NCBI GenBank assembly: GCA_040385875.1
Contig: JAZKGO010000040.1
Span: 62,001-126,000 of the forward strand
Length of the DNA: 64,000 nt
Origin: JANMZR01 sp040385875
GTDB lineage: Bacteria; Bacteroidota; Bacteroidia; Cytophagales; Spirosomataceae
Direction: 5' to 3'
Below are positions 1 through 7,774 of this stretch, one piece after another (positions within the stretch are counted from its first letter, which is position 1; each line of letters opens with the position of its first letter). A program made the position numbers and the translations under genes. The notes below the pieces were generated by a model that was not told the origin of the DNA, did no database searches, and saw only the letters and a program-made list of their open reading frames with translations.

Positions 1-185
1 GCAGCAATAAGCAAACAAATAGCCATTGAAACAAATACCGTCACTAAGGCAATTGGGAAGTTTTTAATCATTTCGTATTTGTAAACGAACACACCCAATT
101 TGCCAATTAAGTTAGGATGGCTAATCAAATAGGCATCGGTAACACCTAAAATTAGCAGTAAAAATAATTGTTGTTTTTTGAACAT
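1..185 (-). CDS. Partial small membrane protein (C-terminus outside window)
   Basis: The first 61 codons of a leftward gene are visible, from an ATG at 185 to the window edge. The protein starts MFKKQQLFLLLILG and has two hydrophobic stretches, near residues 7-18 and 44-61, so it is probably an integral membrane protein. Its start lies 20 bases beyond the stop of dgt, so the two could be co-transcribed. I do not recognise the family, and the remainder is missing. The reading frame is open throughout and starts with a normal ATG, which is the main support for calling it a gene. Confidence 0.5.
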   Translation of the reverse strand, partial: MFKKQQLFLLLILGVTDAYLISHPNLIGKLGVFVYKYEMIKNFPIALVTVFVSMAICLLIA

Positions 186-205
186 AAATATTTGATAATT
201 ATTGA

Positions 206-1546
206 TTATACTGATATCCCTTTTAATTTACGATACAAATCAATGGCGTAGAGGTCAGTCATGCCTGAAATAAAATCAACCAAAGCCAGTATTTTATCGT
301 ACAACTTTTCTTGATTCATATCAAATTGTGTGGGTATTAGGGCCAATAATTTTTGAGACTTTTTTCGGTCGGGCTGTATAATTGCCTCCATAAATTCCTC
401 CAAAAGACCGCCGATTACATTATAACCTGCCAGTTCTATTTCTATCACGGCTTTGTCATTGTATATTTTTTGGACGGATATCTTGTCGATTTTTTTGATG
501 CCTGCCAATTGACTTTCTGGCAATAAATCAATGAGTGATTGGTTGAGAGTACCCATCATTAGCTCTGCTTCATTTTGCATAAATACGAGGGTACACTGTT
601 GAACGAGTTGGTTAATCACAGTCGCCCTCAAAAATGAAAGCCGTTGATTGTCAAGTGTTTGCTTAGCCAAACTGGCCTCAATTCGTGGCAGCGATTCTGT
701 ATCAAGCACTCCTTTGAGCAATTCAAAAACTTGATCGAATGAAAGTATTTTTAGGCGAGCGGCATCTTCCAAATCAATAATTCGATAACAAATATCGTCG
801 GCTGCTTCCATCAAATACACAAACGGGTGCCTTGGATAAATGTGATTGGGCGCATCAATTGGCTCAATGCCTAATTCATTTACCACGGTTTTGTATTTTT
901 CGATATCGGCCTCAAAAAAGCCAGACTTTTTGGTGGAAATCTGGCTTTTATTAAAACCAGAGGCTGAAGGACATGGATACTTTACAATGCTGGCCAAAGT
1001 GGTATAGGCCATTCGATGAATACCTAAAGTCTCATGGGTTAATAGTCTGAAGGTATTGGCATTTCCCTCAAAAAAAAGGAAATCTTTCTGCTGATTATCA
1101 GATAGTTTTGTTGAAAAAGCTTCTTTCGCTGAGCCTGACAGATTTTCAAAAAAAGTACGAATCGCCTCCTCGCCAGAATGCCCAAAGGGTGGGTTGCCCA
1201 CATCATGTGCGAGGCAAGCAGTGGCCACTACTGTAGATAGCTGGTATTTATAAAATTCCCTAAAGTCAGCAGATTGATTGGGGTATTTTTTTACAATTTC
1301 TTCCCCCACTAATTGCCCCAACGAGCGACCAACCGAGGCAACTTCCAAGCTGTGAGTAAGCCTATTATGAACAAAAACATGCCCTGGCAGCGGAAAAACC
1401 TGTGTTTTATTTTGCATCCTCCGGAAGGGCGACGAAAATATCATTCGGTCATAATCCTTCAAATATTCATTGCGGGAAGTATGCGCTTCTATATGAGTAT
1501 TGCTAGCACCAAGTCGTTTATTCGAAAAGAGGGAGTTCCAATGCAT
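206..1546 (-). CDS. dgt: Deoxyguanosinetriphosphate triphosphohydrolase (dGTPase), HD superfamily
   Basis: This cytoplasmic enzyme hydrolyses dGTP (and related dNTPs) to the deoxynucleoside and triphosphate, helping to control dNTP pools. The HD-domain metal site is visible: His66 in NRLTHSLEVA and the His114-Asp115 doublet in CLAHDVGNPPFGHSGEEA. The N-terminal substrate-contacting segment SSPFRRMQNKTQVFPL is also typical. At 446 aa it has the usual length for the bacterial dGTPase group. The ATG at 1546 is the only plausible start. It is transcribed leftward toward the partial membrane gene and has about 380 bases of non-coding DNA upstream. Confidence 0.93.
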   Translation of the reverse strand: MHWNSLFSNKRLGASNTHIEAHTSRNEYLKDYDRMIFSSPFRRMQNKTQVFPLPGHVFVHNRLTHSLEVASVGRSLGQLVGEEIVKKYPNQSADFREFYKYQLSTVVATACLAHDVGNPPFGHSGEEAIRTFFENLSGSAKEAFSTKLSDNQQKDFLFFEGNANTFRLLTHETLGIHRMAYTTLASIVKYPCPSASGFNKSQISTKKSGFFEADIEKYKTVVNELGIEPIDAPNHIYPRHPFVYLMEAADDICYRIIDLEDAARLKILSFDQVFELLKGVLDTESLPRIEASLAKQTLDNQRLSFLRATVINQLVQQCTLVFMQNEAELMMGTLNQSLIDLLPESQLAGIKKIDKISVQKIYNDKAVIEIELAGYNVIGGLLEEFMEAIIQPDRKKSQKLLALIPTQFDMNQEKLYDKILALVDFISGMTDLYAIDLYRKLKGISV

Positions 1547-1669
1547 TGATTTTGCCAGATTTTTGGCTTTGATTCTTGATTAATTCCTTTGATTTCGGTG
1601 AATTGGCAATTTTTTAACAAATTTACTAAATATCCAATAGAATTTTTCAGGAAGATTACTTTGTAAAAT

Positions 1670-1741
1670 CCAATCAATAATTTAACTCCAATTTATCTTC
1701 CTGAAAATAATCAAATTATATAAATCATGCTTCAGACAATT
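1670..1741 (+). repeat. Imperfect direct repeat, copy 1 (left flank of the GNAT module)
   Basis: This 72-base segment begins CCAATCAATAAT and contains CCTGAAAATAATCAAAT and CTTCAGACAATT. The same order of blocks recurs at 2774-2836, with small indels and substitutions. The two copies bracket the 51-aa/GNAT gene pair. A short third match (TGCTTCAGACAATT) lies at 3752-3765. Confidence 0.65.
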
Positions 1742-1898
1742 CCTTGGCTAATTGGTTGGTCTTAACGACTCAACCATGGCAATTTTGTTTGGATTGAATT
1801 GCTTAATTTCAACTAAAATTTGGTTTAAAATTTCAACTGTTTGCTTTGCAATTAAACAAAGCCTTGTTCGTATTTTTTTTATTTCTTATAATTTGTTC

Positions 1899-1906
1899 TA
1901 CTTTTG
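1899..1906 (+). promoter_or_regulatory. -7 promoter element of the 51-aa/GNAT module
   Basis: TACTTTTG matches the Bacteroidota -7 consensus TAnnTTTG and sits 21 bases before the ATG of the small gene. No good -33 TTTG is seen at 17-21 bases upstream, so only the -7 element is annotated. Confidence 0.5.
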
Positions 1907-1927
1907 TATAAAAATTAATAAAACACC

Positions 1928-2083
1928 ATGGCAATAGCAATAAAATCTGTACCTGTTTTGAATGGTAAGGCAGCTGTTACGTTTGAAAAAAATGTGGCCA
2001 AAAATGCTTTGCAGAAGGGTACTATTAATTTTTCTGAACAACAAAATATAGCTGCTAAAATACTTGCAAAGGCAAAATTCTAA
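1928..2083 (+). CDS. 51-aa hypothetical protein upstream of a GNAT acetyltransferase (possible antitoxin-like partner)
   Basis: A short gene of 51 codons (MAIAIKSVPVLNGKAAVTF... to ...ILAKAKF) runs from ATG 1928 to TAA 2081-2083. The product is basic and rich in Ala and Lys. It has a promoter -7 element 21 bases upstream, and its stop is 11 bases before the start of the acetyltransferase frame, so the two look co-transcribed. Small genes placed directly before a GNAT enzyme resemble GNAT toxin-antitoxin operons, but I see no ribbon-helix-helix signature, and the antitoxin role is inference. Its coding status rests on the promoter, spacing and unbiased amino acid composition. Confidence 0.6.
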   Translation: MAIAIKSVPVLNGKAAVTFEKNVAKNALQKGTINFSEQQNIAAKILAKAKF

Positions 2084-2094
2084 AATTTACCACT

Positions 2095-2706
2095 TTGGGT
2101 TTTCTTCTTGAAAAATGCACTTTTCAACCCTATGTTGAATCAATCCTAACTAATTGTGAGCCATTTGATTGTGAAGATTTGGATTTAAACGATTTTTTCA
2201 AAAATGATGTAATCCACTATACAAATCAATTACTTGGCAAGTCTTATTGCTTTACTTTAGACGAAAACCCTTCAATAATAGTTTGTGCTTTTACTGTTTC
2301 AAATGATAGTATTAAAACTACTTCATTGCCCAATAACCGTAAGAAAAAAATAACGAAAGAAATTCCAAGACAAAAGCAAATGAAAAGTTACCCTGCCGTT
2401 TTAATTGGGCGTTTAGGGGCTAATAAAAATTTTAGAAAGATTGAAAATGAGCCCAAAAGAATTGGTGAACAGCTTATGGATTTTATTAAGGCATGGTTTG
2501 TAGATAAAAACAATAAAACCGGCTGTCGATTTGTGGTGGTGGATTCATATAACAAAGAGAGGCCTTTGAAATACTACAAAGAAAATGGCTTTATTGAATT
2601 ATTCAGCACCGAAGAACAAGAAAAAGAGTTTACTGGGCTAGACAAAATTGATAAATTACAAACCAGATTGATGTATTTTGACTTGATTTATTTGCAATCA
2701 AAATAA
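2095..2706 (+). CDS. GNAT-family N-acetyltransferase
   Basis: A 203-aa protein with a GNAT fold signature. The region around residues 101-132 (IGRLGANKNFRKIENEPKRI) is a divergent acetyl-CoA-binding motif A, and CRFVVVDSYNKERPLKYYKENGF near 144-166 is the typical motif B end with the conserved Tyr-Tyr and GF. The frame opens with TTG at 2095; no ATG lies between it and the upstream stop, so the start is TTG or the true N-terminus is uncertain. It follows the 51-aa gene closely, and the pair is flanked by direct repeats. The substrate is unknown: it could be a tRNA- or antibiotic-acetylating enzyme, or a toxin of a two-gene module. Confidence 0.8.
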   Translation: MGFLLEKCTFQPYVESILTNCEPFDCEDLDLNDFFKNDVIHYTNQLLGKSYCFTLDENPSIIVCAFTVSNDSIKTTSLPNNRKKKITKEIPRQKQMKSYPAVLIGRLGANKNFRKIENEPKRIGEQLMDFIKAWFVDKNNKTGCRFVVVDSYNKERPLKYYKENGFIELFSTEEQEKEFTGLDKIDKLQTRLMYFDLIYLQSK

Positions 2707-2773
2707 TTGTTTTCCCTAAATTTTAAGCTCTTATCAGGCCAGCCGGGGCTGTGTCTCCTGACCAACCACCTTT

Positions 2774-2836
2774 CCAATCAATAATATAACTCAAAGTTAT
2801 TTTCCTGAAAATAATCAAATCATGGTTTAGACAATT
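2774..2836 (+). repeat. Imperfect direct repeat, copy 2 (right flank of the GNAT module)
   Basis: This segment carries the same blocks as 1670-1741 in the same order: CCAATCAATAAT, then CCTGAAAATAATCAAAT, then a segment ending AGACAATT. It also holds a perfect palindrome, TTATTTTC-CT-GAAAATAA at 2797-2814. Together with copy 1 it frames a segment of about 1.1 kb holding the 51-aa and GNAT genes. Confidence 0.65.
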
Positions 2837-2912
2837 AACCGTTGCAAATCCTGATAAACGAGGTATAATTAATGAGAATGCTTCCAGTCAACCGGGAAAC
2901 ATTAACCTAAAT

Positions 2913-3539
2913 TTAAGATTTTGGAAACTTTAAATTACCCTTTATTCTTTGAATTTGATTTAAATGCCTTTTGGTATGGGCTATCCATAACAATGTATAT
3001 TGATGCAAGTCTCTAATATGCCAAATTCCCCAATCGGAAGGCCTAAAAATAAAATGAAGCCGAAAATCTGTTTGGGTATCTAAAACAAGTTGTGTAACCT
3101 CATTTCGAAAGCGATTAAAAAAATTAATTAGGTCTGTTTTATTGTTGAATCTACCCATTGGTAATGCCGCAAATGGAGCTTGGCCTTTGTTTGGATCAGC
3201 CTCATAAGCCACCATCGCAGAGTCAATTCCTTTTACTTTTTCAACTAAATCGGGTCGCTCATCTGTAAATTGGTTATTTGAAAGATCCCAATAGAGCAAT
3301 TCTTCATATACTGCAATATGCTCTAAAACTTCAGCTACCGACCACTGGTCTGCTTTTGGCTTAAAATGAATTTGTTTGTTACTAAGGTTTTCGACGGCAG
3401 AAATTAATTCTTTTTGAGTGAGCTTTAGATTATTTACCAAATTTTGGCGCTCCATTTCCGTCCAAAGTGGTTGTTTGGGTTGCGATAATCCAAATGCGGG
3501 AGCAACGAAAAGAAATAGGTAAACTTTAAAGTTTTTCAT
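2913..3539 (-). CDS. Exported DinB-like (DinB/YfiT superfamily) protein
   Basis: The 208-aa product begins with a signal peptide (about residues 1-19, MKNFKVYLFLFVAPAFGLSQ), so it is probably periplasmic. The mature part is a DinB-type four-helix bundle: WSVAEVLEHIAVYEE around His74 and WIAHTKRHLNQIQRIK with His188 and His192 give the three-histidine metal site of the family. Members are metal-dependent enzymes of varied or unknown function, including thiol transferases. Nothing nearby indicates a substrate. It is monocistronic on the reverse strand. Confidence 0.75.
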   Translation of the reverse strand: MKNFKVYLFLFVAPAFGLSQPKQPLWTEMERQNLVNNLKLTQKELISAVENLSNKQIHFKPKADQWSVAEVLEHIAVYEELLYWDLSNNQFTDERPDLVEKVKGIDSAMVAYEADPNKGQAPFAALPMGRFNNKTDLINFFNRFRNEVTQLVLDTQTDFRLHFIFRPSDWGIWHIRDLHQYTLLWIAHTKRHLNQIQRIKGNLKFPKS

Positions 3540-3751
3540 AAGTCGTAATCTAATTCATTTCAATTTACAAAATAACTGTGAATTGATGCCTCTATTTTGT
3601 GCTCATGAATATTTAAGTTTACGAAAAGCTTTTACGTAATGCCAACAAAAAATGTCTGAATCAAAATTTTCATGATTTTAGGATTTACTCGATTTGGAAA
3701 AAATTATAACTTTTATGGAGCATCCTGCAAATCCTCTAATCTTATTAATCC

Positions 3752-3765
3752 TGCTTCAGACAATT
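3752..3765 (+). repeat. Short third copy of the TGCTTCAGACAATT repeat
   Basis: Fourteen bases identical to the end of the repeat copy at 1728-1741. They lie close to an inverted repeat (GTTGGTG at 3781-3787 with CACCAAC at 3812-3818) that reaches the stop of the DUF4145 gene. Identity is short, so this may be a remnant. Confidence 0.4.
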
Positions 3766-3823
3766 GTACTACGAATTGCCGTTGGTGAGCCTAGCTTTTG
3801 CTTGCGCACAACACCAACAGGGC

Positions 3824-4423
3824 CTAGGAGACTGTTCCCGTTATTCCTTTATTTACTCTTGAAGGTAAAATGAACAATATTTCTGCCAGTGTTTTGGTAA
3901 AATCTATTGCTTTTTTTGCATCCTCAACTGTTGGTAGTCCTGACTCTTCATCTGCATGTCTTTGGTCATTAGCATCAAGTCTAACATGGTGAGCCCAATC
4001 GGACATGTCCTTTGTTATAAGATGTTCTGATGCAGCTTTGTTAATTCTTGAATATAAACTTCCTTCAGAATGCCCCTTTTCTTTAAGCATTGAATCAACG
4101 GCACTTGCACAAAGCATTAGTGAGCCAGCAGGTGCAAATGTACTATCAATTGCTTGTTGCAAATATGCTTTAACTTTTGAAGGTAAGACATCATCAACTT
4201 TACTAGCTTCAGGATAAAAATTATGTACATATCCATTTTGATAGGGAGAAAATGCAGTTACAACACCTCCACAACGTGCACATTTATAAACTTGCCAAAA
4301 TTTAGTGTCACCACCATTGTCAGCTTGGGTTTGAAATTGTTTAAATAATGCATATAAATTCGGTTGATCTACGGAACAATGTGGGCAACGAGGAATTTTT
4401 AAATAATCATCTAAATTTGGCAT
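3824..4423 (-). CDS. DUF4145 domain-containing protein with N-terminal zinc ribbon
   Basis: A 199-aa cytoplasmic protein. Two CxxC pairs (Cys13/Cys16 in CPHC and Cys48/Cys51 in CARCGG) form a probable zinc ribbon. The following helical segment (residues about 85-185, with SAVDSMLKEKGHSEGSLYSRINKAASEHLI and WAHHVRLDANDQRHADEE) is the DUF4145 pattern. DUF4145 domains occur alone and attached to restriction or defence proteins, but no such partner is here. It lies downstream of nrdA on the same strand, separated from it by a terminator, so it likely has its own promoter. Function is unknown. Confidence 0.75.
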   Translation of the reverse strand: MPNLDDYLKIPRCPHCSVDQPNLYALFKQFQTQADNGGDTKFWQVYKCARCGGVVTAFSPYQNGYVHNFYPEASKVDDVLPSKVKAYLQQAIDSTFAPAGSLMLCASAVDSMLKEKGHSEGSLYSRINKAASEHLITKDMSDWAHHVRLDANDQRHADEESGLPTVEDAKKAIDFTKTLAEILFILPSRVNKGITGTVS

Positions 4424-4461
4424 AATTTTATTTTTTTTGTATTCAATATAAATTGCTAACT

Positions 4462-4496
4462 AAAATCCCCCAAAGCACAATACTGAGGGGGATTTC
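4462..4496 (-). terminator. Rho-independent terminator after nrdA
   Basis: A perfect 9-bp stem, AAATCCCCC at 4463-4471 and GGGGGATTT at 4487-4495, with a 15-base loop. It lies 27 bases beyond the nrdA stop. The U-run is short (TTT then TAG), but the G-C core is strong. Confidence 0.7.
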
Positions 4497-4523
4497 ATAA
4501 TTTTTTCTAGAAATTTTATGGGA

Positions 4524-7001
4524 TTACGATCCGCAAGCTTCGCAGCCTTCTGGGTTATCGAGCGAGCAACTCATGTCGCTCCATTTGGCTTCATCGTCGC
4601 TCCAGGTTTGTGAGGGTGGCGGGCTGCTTACCTCATAGTTCATCTCTTGCTCATTCACCACATTGGCTTGCTCCATGGCGAGTTCGGCTTGCTTCTCTAC
4701 TTGGCGAGCTGCTTTGTTTTCAGAATTGTCCACTGTGAATTTAATCGCATCGGCAGCCGCTTTGGTACGTAAGTAATACATCCCTGTTTTGAGGCCTTTT
4801 TTCCAAGCATAAAAATGCATTGAGGTCAATTTACCAAAATTAGGCTCCTGAATATGTATATTCAACGACTGGCTTTGGCAAATATAAGCACCTCTGTCTG
4901 CTGCCATGTCAATGATTACTTTTTGTTTGATCTCCCAAACGGTTTTGTATAAGTCCTTGATGCTCTGTGGTATCTCTGGTATTTCTTGTACCGAACCATT
5001 GGCAATAATCAATTTATTTTTCATTGATTCGTTCCAAAGGCCTAGCTTGATCAGGTCTTTAAACAAATGTTTGTTTACCACGGCAAACTCACCCGAAAGC
5101 ACACGACGTACATAGATATTGGAAGTATAAGGCTCAAAGCACTCATTATTTCCTAATATTTGTGAGGTAGAGGCTGTTGGCATAGGTGCCAATAATAGCG
5201 AATTACGAACTCCATGCTTCATTACTTTGGTACGAAGTGCCTCCCAATCCCATCTGCCAGATTCTGGCTTCACACCCCACATATCAAATTGGAAAATACC
5301 TTGTGAGATGGGTGAGCCCGCCCAAGTTTCGTAAGGGCCTTCTTTGATGGCCAACTCCATTGAAGCTTCCATAGAAGCATAATAGAGGGTTTCAAAAATA
5401 TCCTTGTTCAAACGAGCCGCTTCCTCACTTTCAAATGGCATTCTGAGAATGATAAAAGCATCCGCTAAACCTTGAATACCAATCCCTATTGGGCGGTGGC
5501 GAAGGTTTGAACGACGAGCCTCCTCCACAGGGTAATAGTTTACATCTATTATCTTGTTAAGGTTGCGAGTAATCTGTTTGGTTACTTCTCTTAATTTTTC
5601 ATGGTTAAATTCCAAAAACCCTTTTTCATTTCTGTCAATGAATTTGGGCAATGCCACTGAAGCGAGGTTACATACGGCCACTTCATCAGGAGCAGTATAT
5701 TCCATTATTTCAGTACATAAATTGGAAGACTTAATCGTTCCTAGATTTTTCTGATTCGATTTGGCGTTGGCAGCATCCTTAAATAACATATAAGGAGTAC
5801 CTGTTTCCATTTGCGACTCTAAAATCTCAAACCATAAATCCTGAGCTTTTACGATTTTTCTGGCTTTGCCTTCCAACTCGTATTTGGTGTATAGCTTTTC
5901 GAACTCTTCGCCATAGCAATCCGACATGCCTGGGCATTCGTTAGGGCAAAAAAGCGACCATACATCATTGTCTTCCACACGCTTCATGAACAAATCAGGA
6001 ATCCAAAGTGCGTAAAACAAATCACGGGCACGCATTTCTTCTTTCCCATGGTTTTTCTTCAACTGAAGCATTTCGAATACGTCGGCATGCCAAGGCTCCA
6101 AATAAATGGCAAAAGATCCTTTACGCTTTCCACCACCCTGATCTACATATCTTGCAGTATCGTTAAATACTCGCAACATTGGAATAATACCGTTGGAAGT
6201 ACCGTTCGTTCCTTTGATATACGAGCCAGTAGCACGTACATTGTGTATGCTTAGGCCAATACCTCCCGCTGATTGGGATATTTTGGCACATTGTTTTAAA
6301 GTATCATAGATTCCTTCAATGGAATCGTCTTTCATGGTAAGCAAAAAGCACGACGAAAGCTGAGGCTTAGGAGTACCCGCATTGAAAAGGGTTGGGGTAG
6401 CATGTGTAAACCAACGCTCTGAAAGCAGATTGTAAGTCTCAATAGCTGAGTCAATATCAGTACCATGAATACCTACGGCCACACGCATCAACATATGTTG
6501 TGGGCGCTCGGCAATATTTCCATCAATTTTTAAAAGATAGGATTTTTCTAGCGTTTTAAATCCAAAATAGTCGTAACCAAAATCACGGTCATAAATAATG
6601 GTTGAATCCAAAAGTGCCGCATGCTTTTTCACTACTTCATAAACCTCTTTTGAAATCAGAGAGGCGTTGGAATTAGTTTTAGGGTCGATATAAGTATACA
6701 ACCTTTTGATAGTTCCAGAAAACGACTTGTTGGTGTTTTTATGAAGATTTGAAATCGCTATACGAGCTGCCAAAATAGCATAATCAGAATGCCTTGTGGT
6801 AAGCGAAGCGGCAGTTTCAGCGGCTAGGTTGTCTAGCTTTGAAGTTTCCACTCCGTCAAAAATACCAGTAATTACCTTTTTGGCAATTTCTAGTGGCTCC
6901 ACATAAAAAGGGTCTAAGCCATAGCAAAGCCTCTCAATACGTGCGGTAATCTTGTCAAATTTCACGGACTCACGTCGTCCGTCTCTTTTAATAACGTACA
7001 T
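4524..7001 (-). CDS. nrdA: Ribonucleoside-diphosphate reductase, class I large subunit
   Basis: This enzyme reduces NDPs to dNDPs, together with a radical-generating small subunit that is not in this window. The 825-aa protein has an N-terminal ATP-cone (about residues 1-90), the redox cysteines Cys218 (LSSCFLL) and Cys444 (AVCNL), and the catalytic triad Asn427-Cys429-Glu431 in NLCTEI. The C-terminal tail ends in the shuttle pair Cys820/Cys823 (GCEACGS). The position of these residues is close to that of eukaryotic-type class Ia enzymes. It is a single gene with a terminator after it and about 450 bases of upstream non-coding DNA, so regulation is probably local. Confidence 0.96.
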   Translation of the reverse strand: MYVIKRDGRRESVKFDKITARIERLCYGLDPFYVEPLEIAKKVITGIFDGVETSKLDNLAAETAASLTTRHSDYAILAARIAISNLHKNTNKSFSGTIKRLYTYIDPKTNSNASLISKEVYEVVKKHAALLDSTIIYDRDFGYDYFGFKTLEKSYLLKIDGNIAERPQHMLMRVAVGIHGTDIDSAIETYNLLSERWFTHATPTLFNAGTPKPQLSSCFLLTMKDDSIEGIYDTLKQCAKISQSAGGIGLSIHNVRATGSYIKGTNGTSNGIIPMLRVFNDTARYVDQGGGKRKGSFAIYLEPWHADVFEMLQLKKNHGKEEMRARDLFYALWIPDLFMKRVEDNDVWSLFCPNECPGMSDCYGEEFEKLYTKYELEGKARKIVKAQDLWFEILESQMETGTPYMLFKDAANAKSNQKNLGTIKSSNLCTEIMEYTAPDEVAVCNLASVALPKFIDRNEKGFLEFNHEKLREVTKQITRNLNKIIDVNYYPVEEARRSNLRHRPIGIGIQGLADAFIILRMPFESEEAARLNKDIFETLYYASMEASMELAIKEGPYETWAGSPISQGIFQFDMWGVKPESGRWDWEALRTKVMKHGVRNSLLLAPMPTASTSQILGNNECFEPYTSNIYVRRVLSGEFAVVNKHLFKDLIKLGLWNESMKNKLIIANGSVQEIPEIPQSIKDLYKTVWEIKQKVIIDMAADRGAYICQSQSLNIHIQEPNFGKLTSMHFYAWKKGLKTGMYYLRTKAAADAIKFTVDNSENKAARQVEKQAELAMEQANVVNEQEMNYEVSSPPPSQTWSDDEAKWSDMSCSLDNPEGCEACGS

Positions 7002-7452
7002 GTCGTTTTATAGAATTTAAAAATGCTTGTTAGGGCAAATTGGTTGTGTATAATTCAAACCAGTTAAACGGTGTGCGATTGCTGATTTGAAGGTGCATTA
7101 TTTTCTTGAGATGAAAATAATAGTTTAGGTGTCTTGAAGCCAGAATCGAGTCTAAAGTTAAATAATGAAAACAGAAAAAACAAGGGGTGAAAATCTTGAA
7201 AATGTACACATTTTTTGTACCGTATTAGAAACACACAACATAACAATACTAGAATGAGCCAACTACGGTGTCCTTTATGGAAAAAGTTATATTAATTTAC
7301 CGATGTAAATTTTTTAATTTTTTTTAAATATTTTTATTTGAAAGGAAATACCAAAGATTTTAGTTATGAGTTTTGTGTTTTTGTTTATTTTATGTACCTT
7401 TGCATTCCAATTTAAAAAAAGCAATAAATAATATAAATATAGATCATTAATC
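7002..7452. other. Divergent nrdA/rpmE2 intergenic region
   Basis: A 451-base stretch between divergent genes with no credible coding sequence; a 60-codon leftward frame at 7064-7246 lacks family features. It holds an inverted repeat, GTACA-N7-TGTAC, at 7204-7220, about 200 bases upstream of nrdA, and the rpmE2 promoter at its right end. The palindrome could be a regulator site, but I cannot assign a protein to it. Confidence 0.5.
7372..7402 (+). promoter_or_regulatory. rpmE2 promoter (Bacteroidota type)
   Basis: TTTG at 7372-7375, a 19-base spacer, then TACCTTTG at 7395-7402, a full match to TTTG/TAnnTTTG. The -7 element is 50 bases before the rpmE2 ATG. Confidence 0.75.
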
Positions 7453-7698
7453 ATGAAAGCAGGAATCCATCCAGAATATAACGAAGTAGTTTTTTGGGAC
7501 TTATCAGCCGATTATAAGTTTATGACTAAAAGTACCATGAAGTCGAACGAAACAATTGAGTGGACTGATGGCAAAACTTATCCTGTTGTGAAAATTGAGG
7601 TAAGCTCACAATCACACCCTTTTTATACTGGTAAAAACGTGTTGTTAGATACTGCAGGCCGTGTAGATAAGTTTATGAAGCGTTATGCTAAAAAATAA
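7453..7698 (+). CDS. rpmE2: 50S ribosomal protein L31 type B
   Basis: An 81-aa ribosomal protein. The start MKAGIHPEYNEVVFWD and the segment SSQSHPFYTGKNVLLDTAGRVDKF are diagnostic of L31 type B, the form that lacks the zinc-binding cysteines. Absence of Cys in this sequence agrees with that. Such forms often replace zinc-containing L31 under zinc limitation, but in Bacteroidota type B is usually the only copy. It has its own strong promoter and a terminator right after the stop, so it is a single-gene transcript. Confidence 0.96.
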   Translation: MKAGIHPEYNEVVFWDLSADYKFMTKSTMKSNETIEWTDGKTYPVVKIEVSSQSHPFYTGKNVLLDTAGRVDKFMKRYAKK

Positions 7699-7720
7699 TT
7701 TAAATATTTGGTAAATAAAA

Positions 7721-7751
7721 AAGCCTTGTGGACTACCGCAAGGCTTTTTTA
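7721..7751 (+). terminator. Rho-independent terminator after rpmE2
   Basis: Perfect 8-bp stem AAGCCTTG (7721-7728) and CAAGGCTT (7739-7746), preceded by A-rich and followed by T-rich sequence. It begins 22 bases past the rpmE2 stop and could act in both directions. Confidence 0.85.
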
Positions 7752-7774
7752 TTTTACTTTGTAAAAAATATTTC

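Larger units (their letters stand above)
1547..1927. other. Intergenic region with inverted repeat and direct-repeat copy
   Basis: This 381-base stretch between divergent dgt and the 51-aa gene has no convincing gene; the open frames are short and AT-rich. It contains a perfect 13-bp inverted repeat (TTTTCAGGAAGAT at 1644-1656 with its complement at 1695-1707) and the first copy of a repeat found again downstream of the acetyltransferase gene. Its right end carries the promoter of the small gene. Confidence 0.6.

Noticed and set aside
7064..7246. 60-codon leftward frame upstream of nrdA.
   Set aside because: Phe-rich, no recognisable family, lies in the nrdA leader, and has no good start context.
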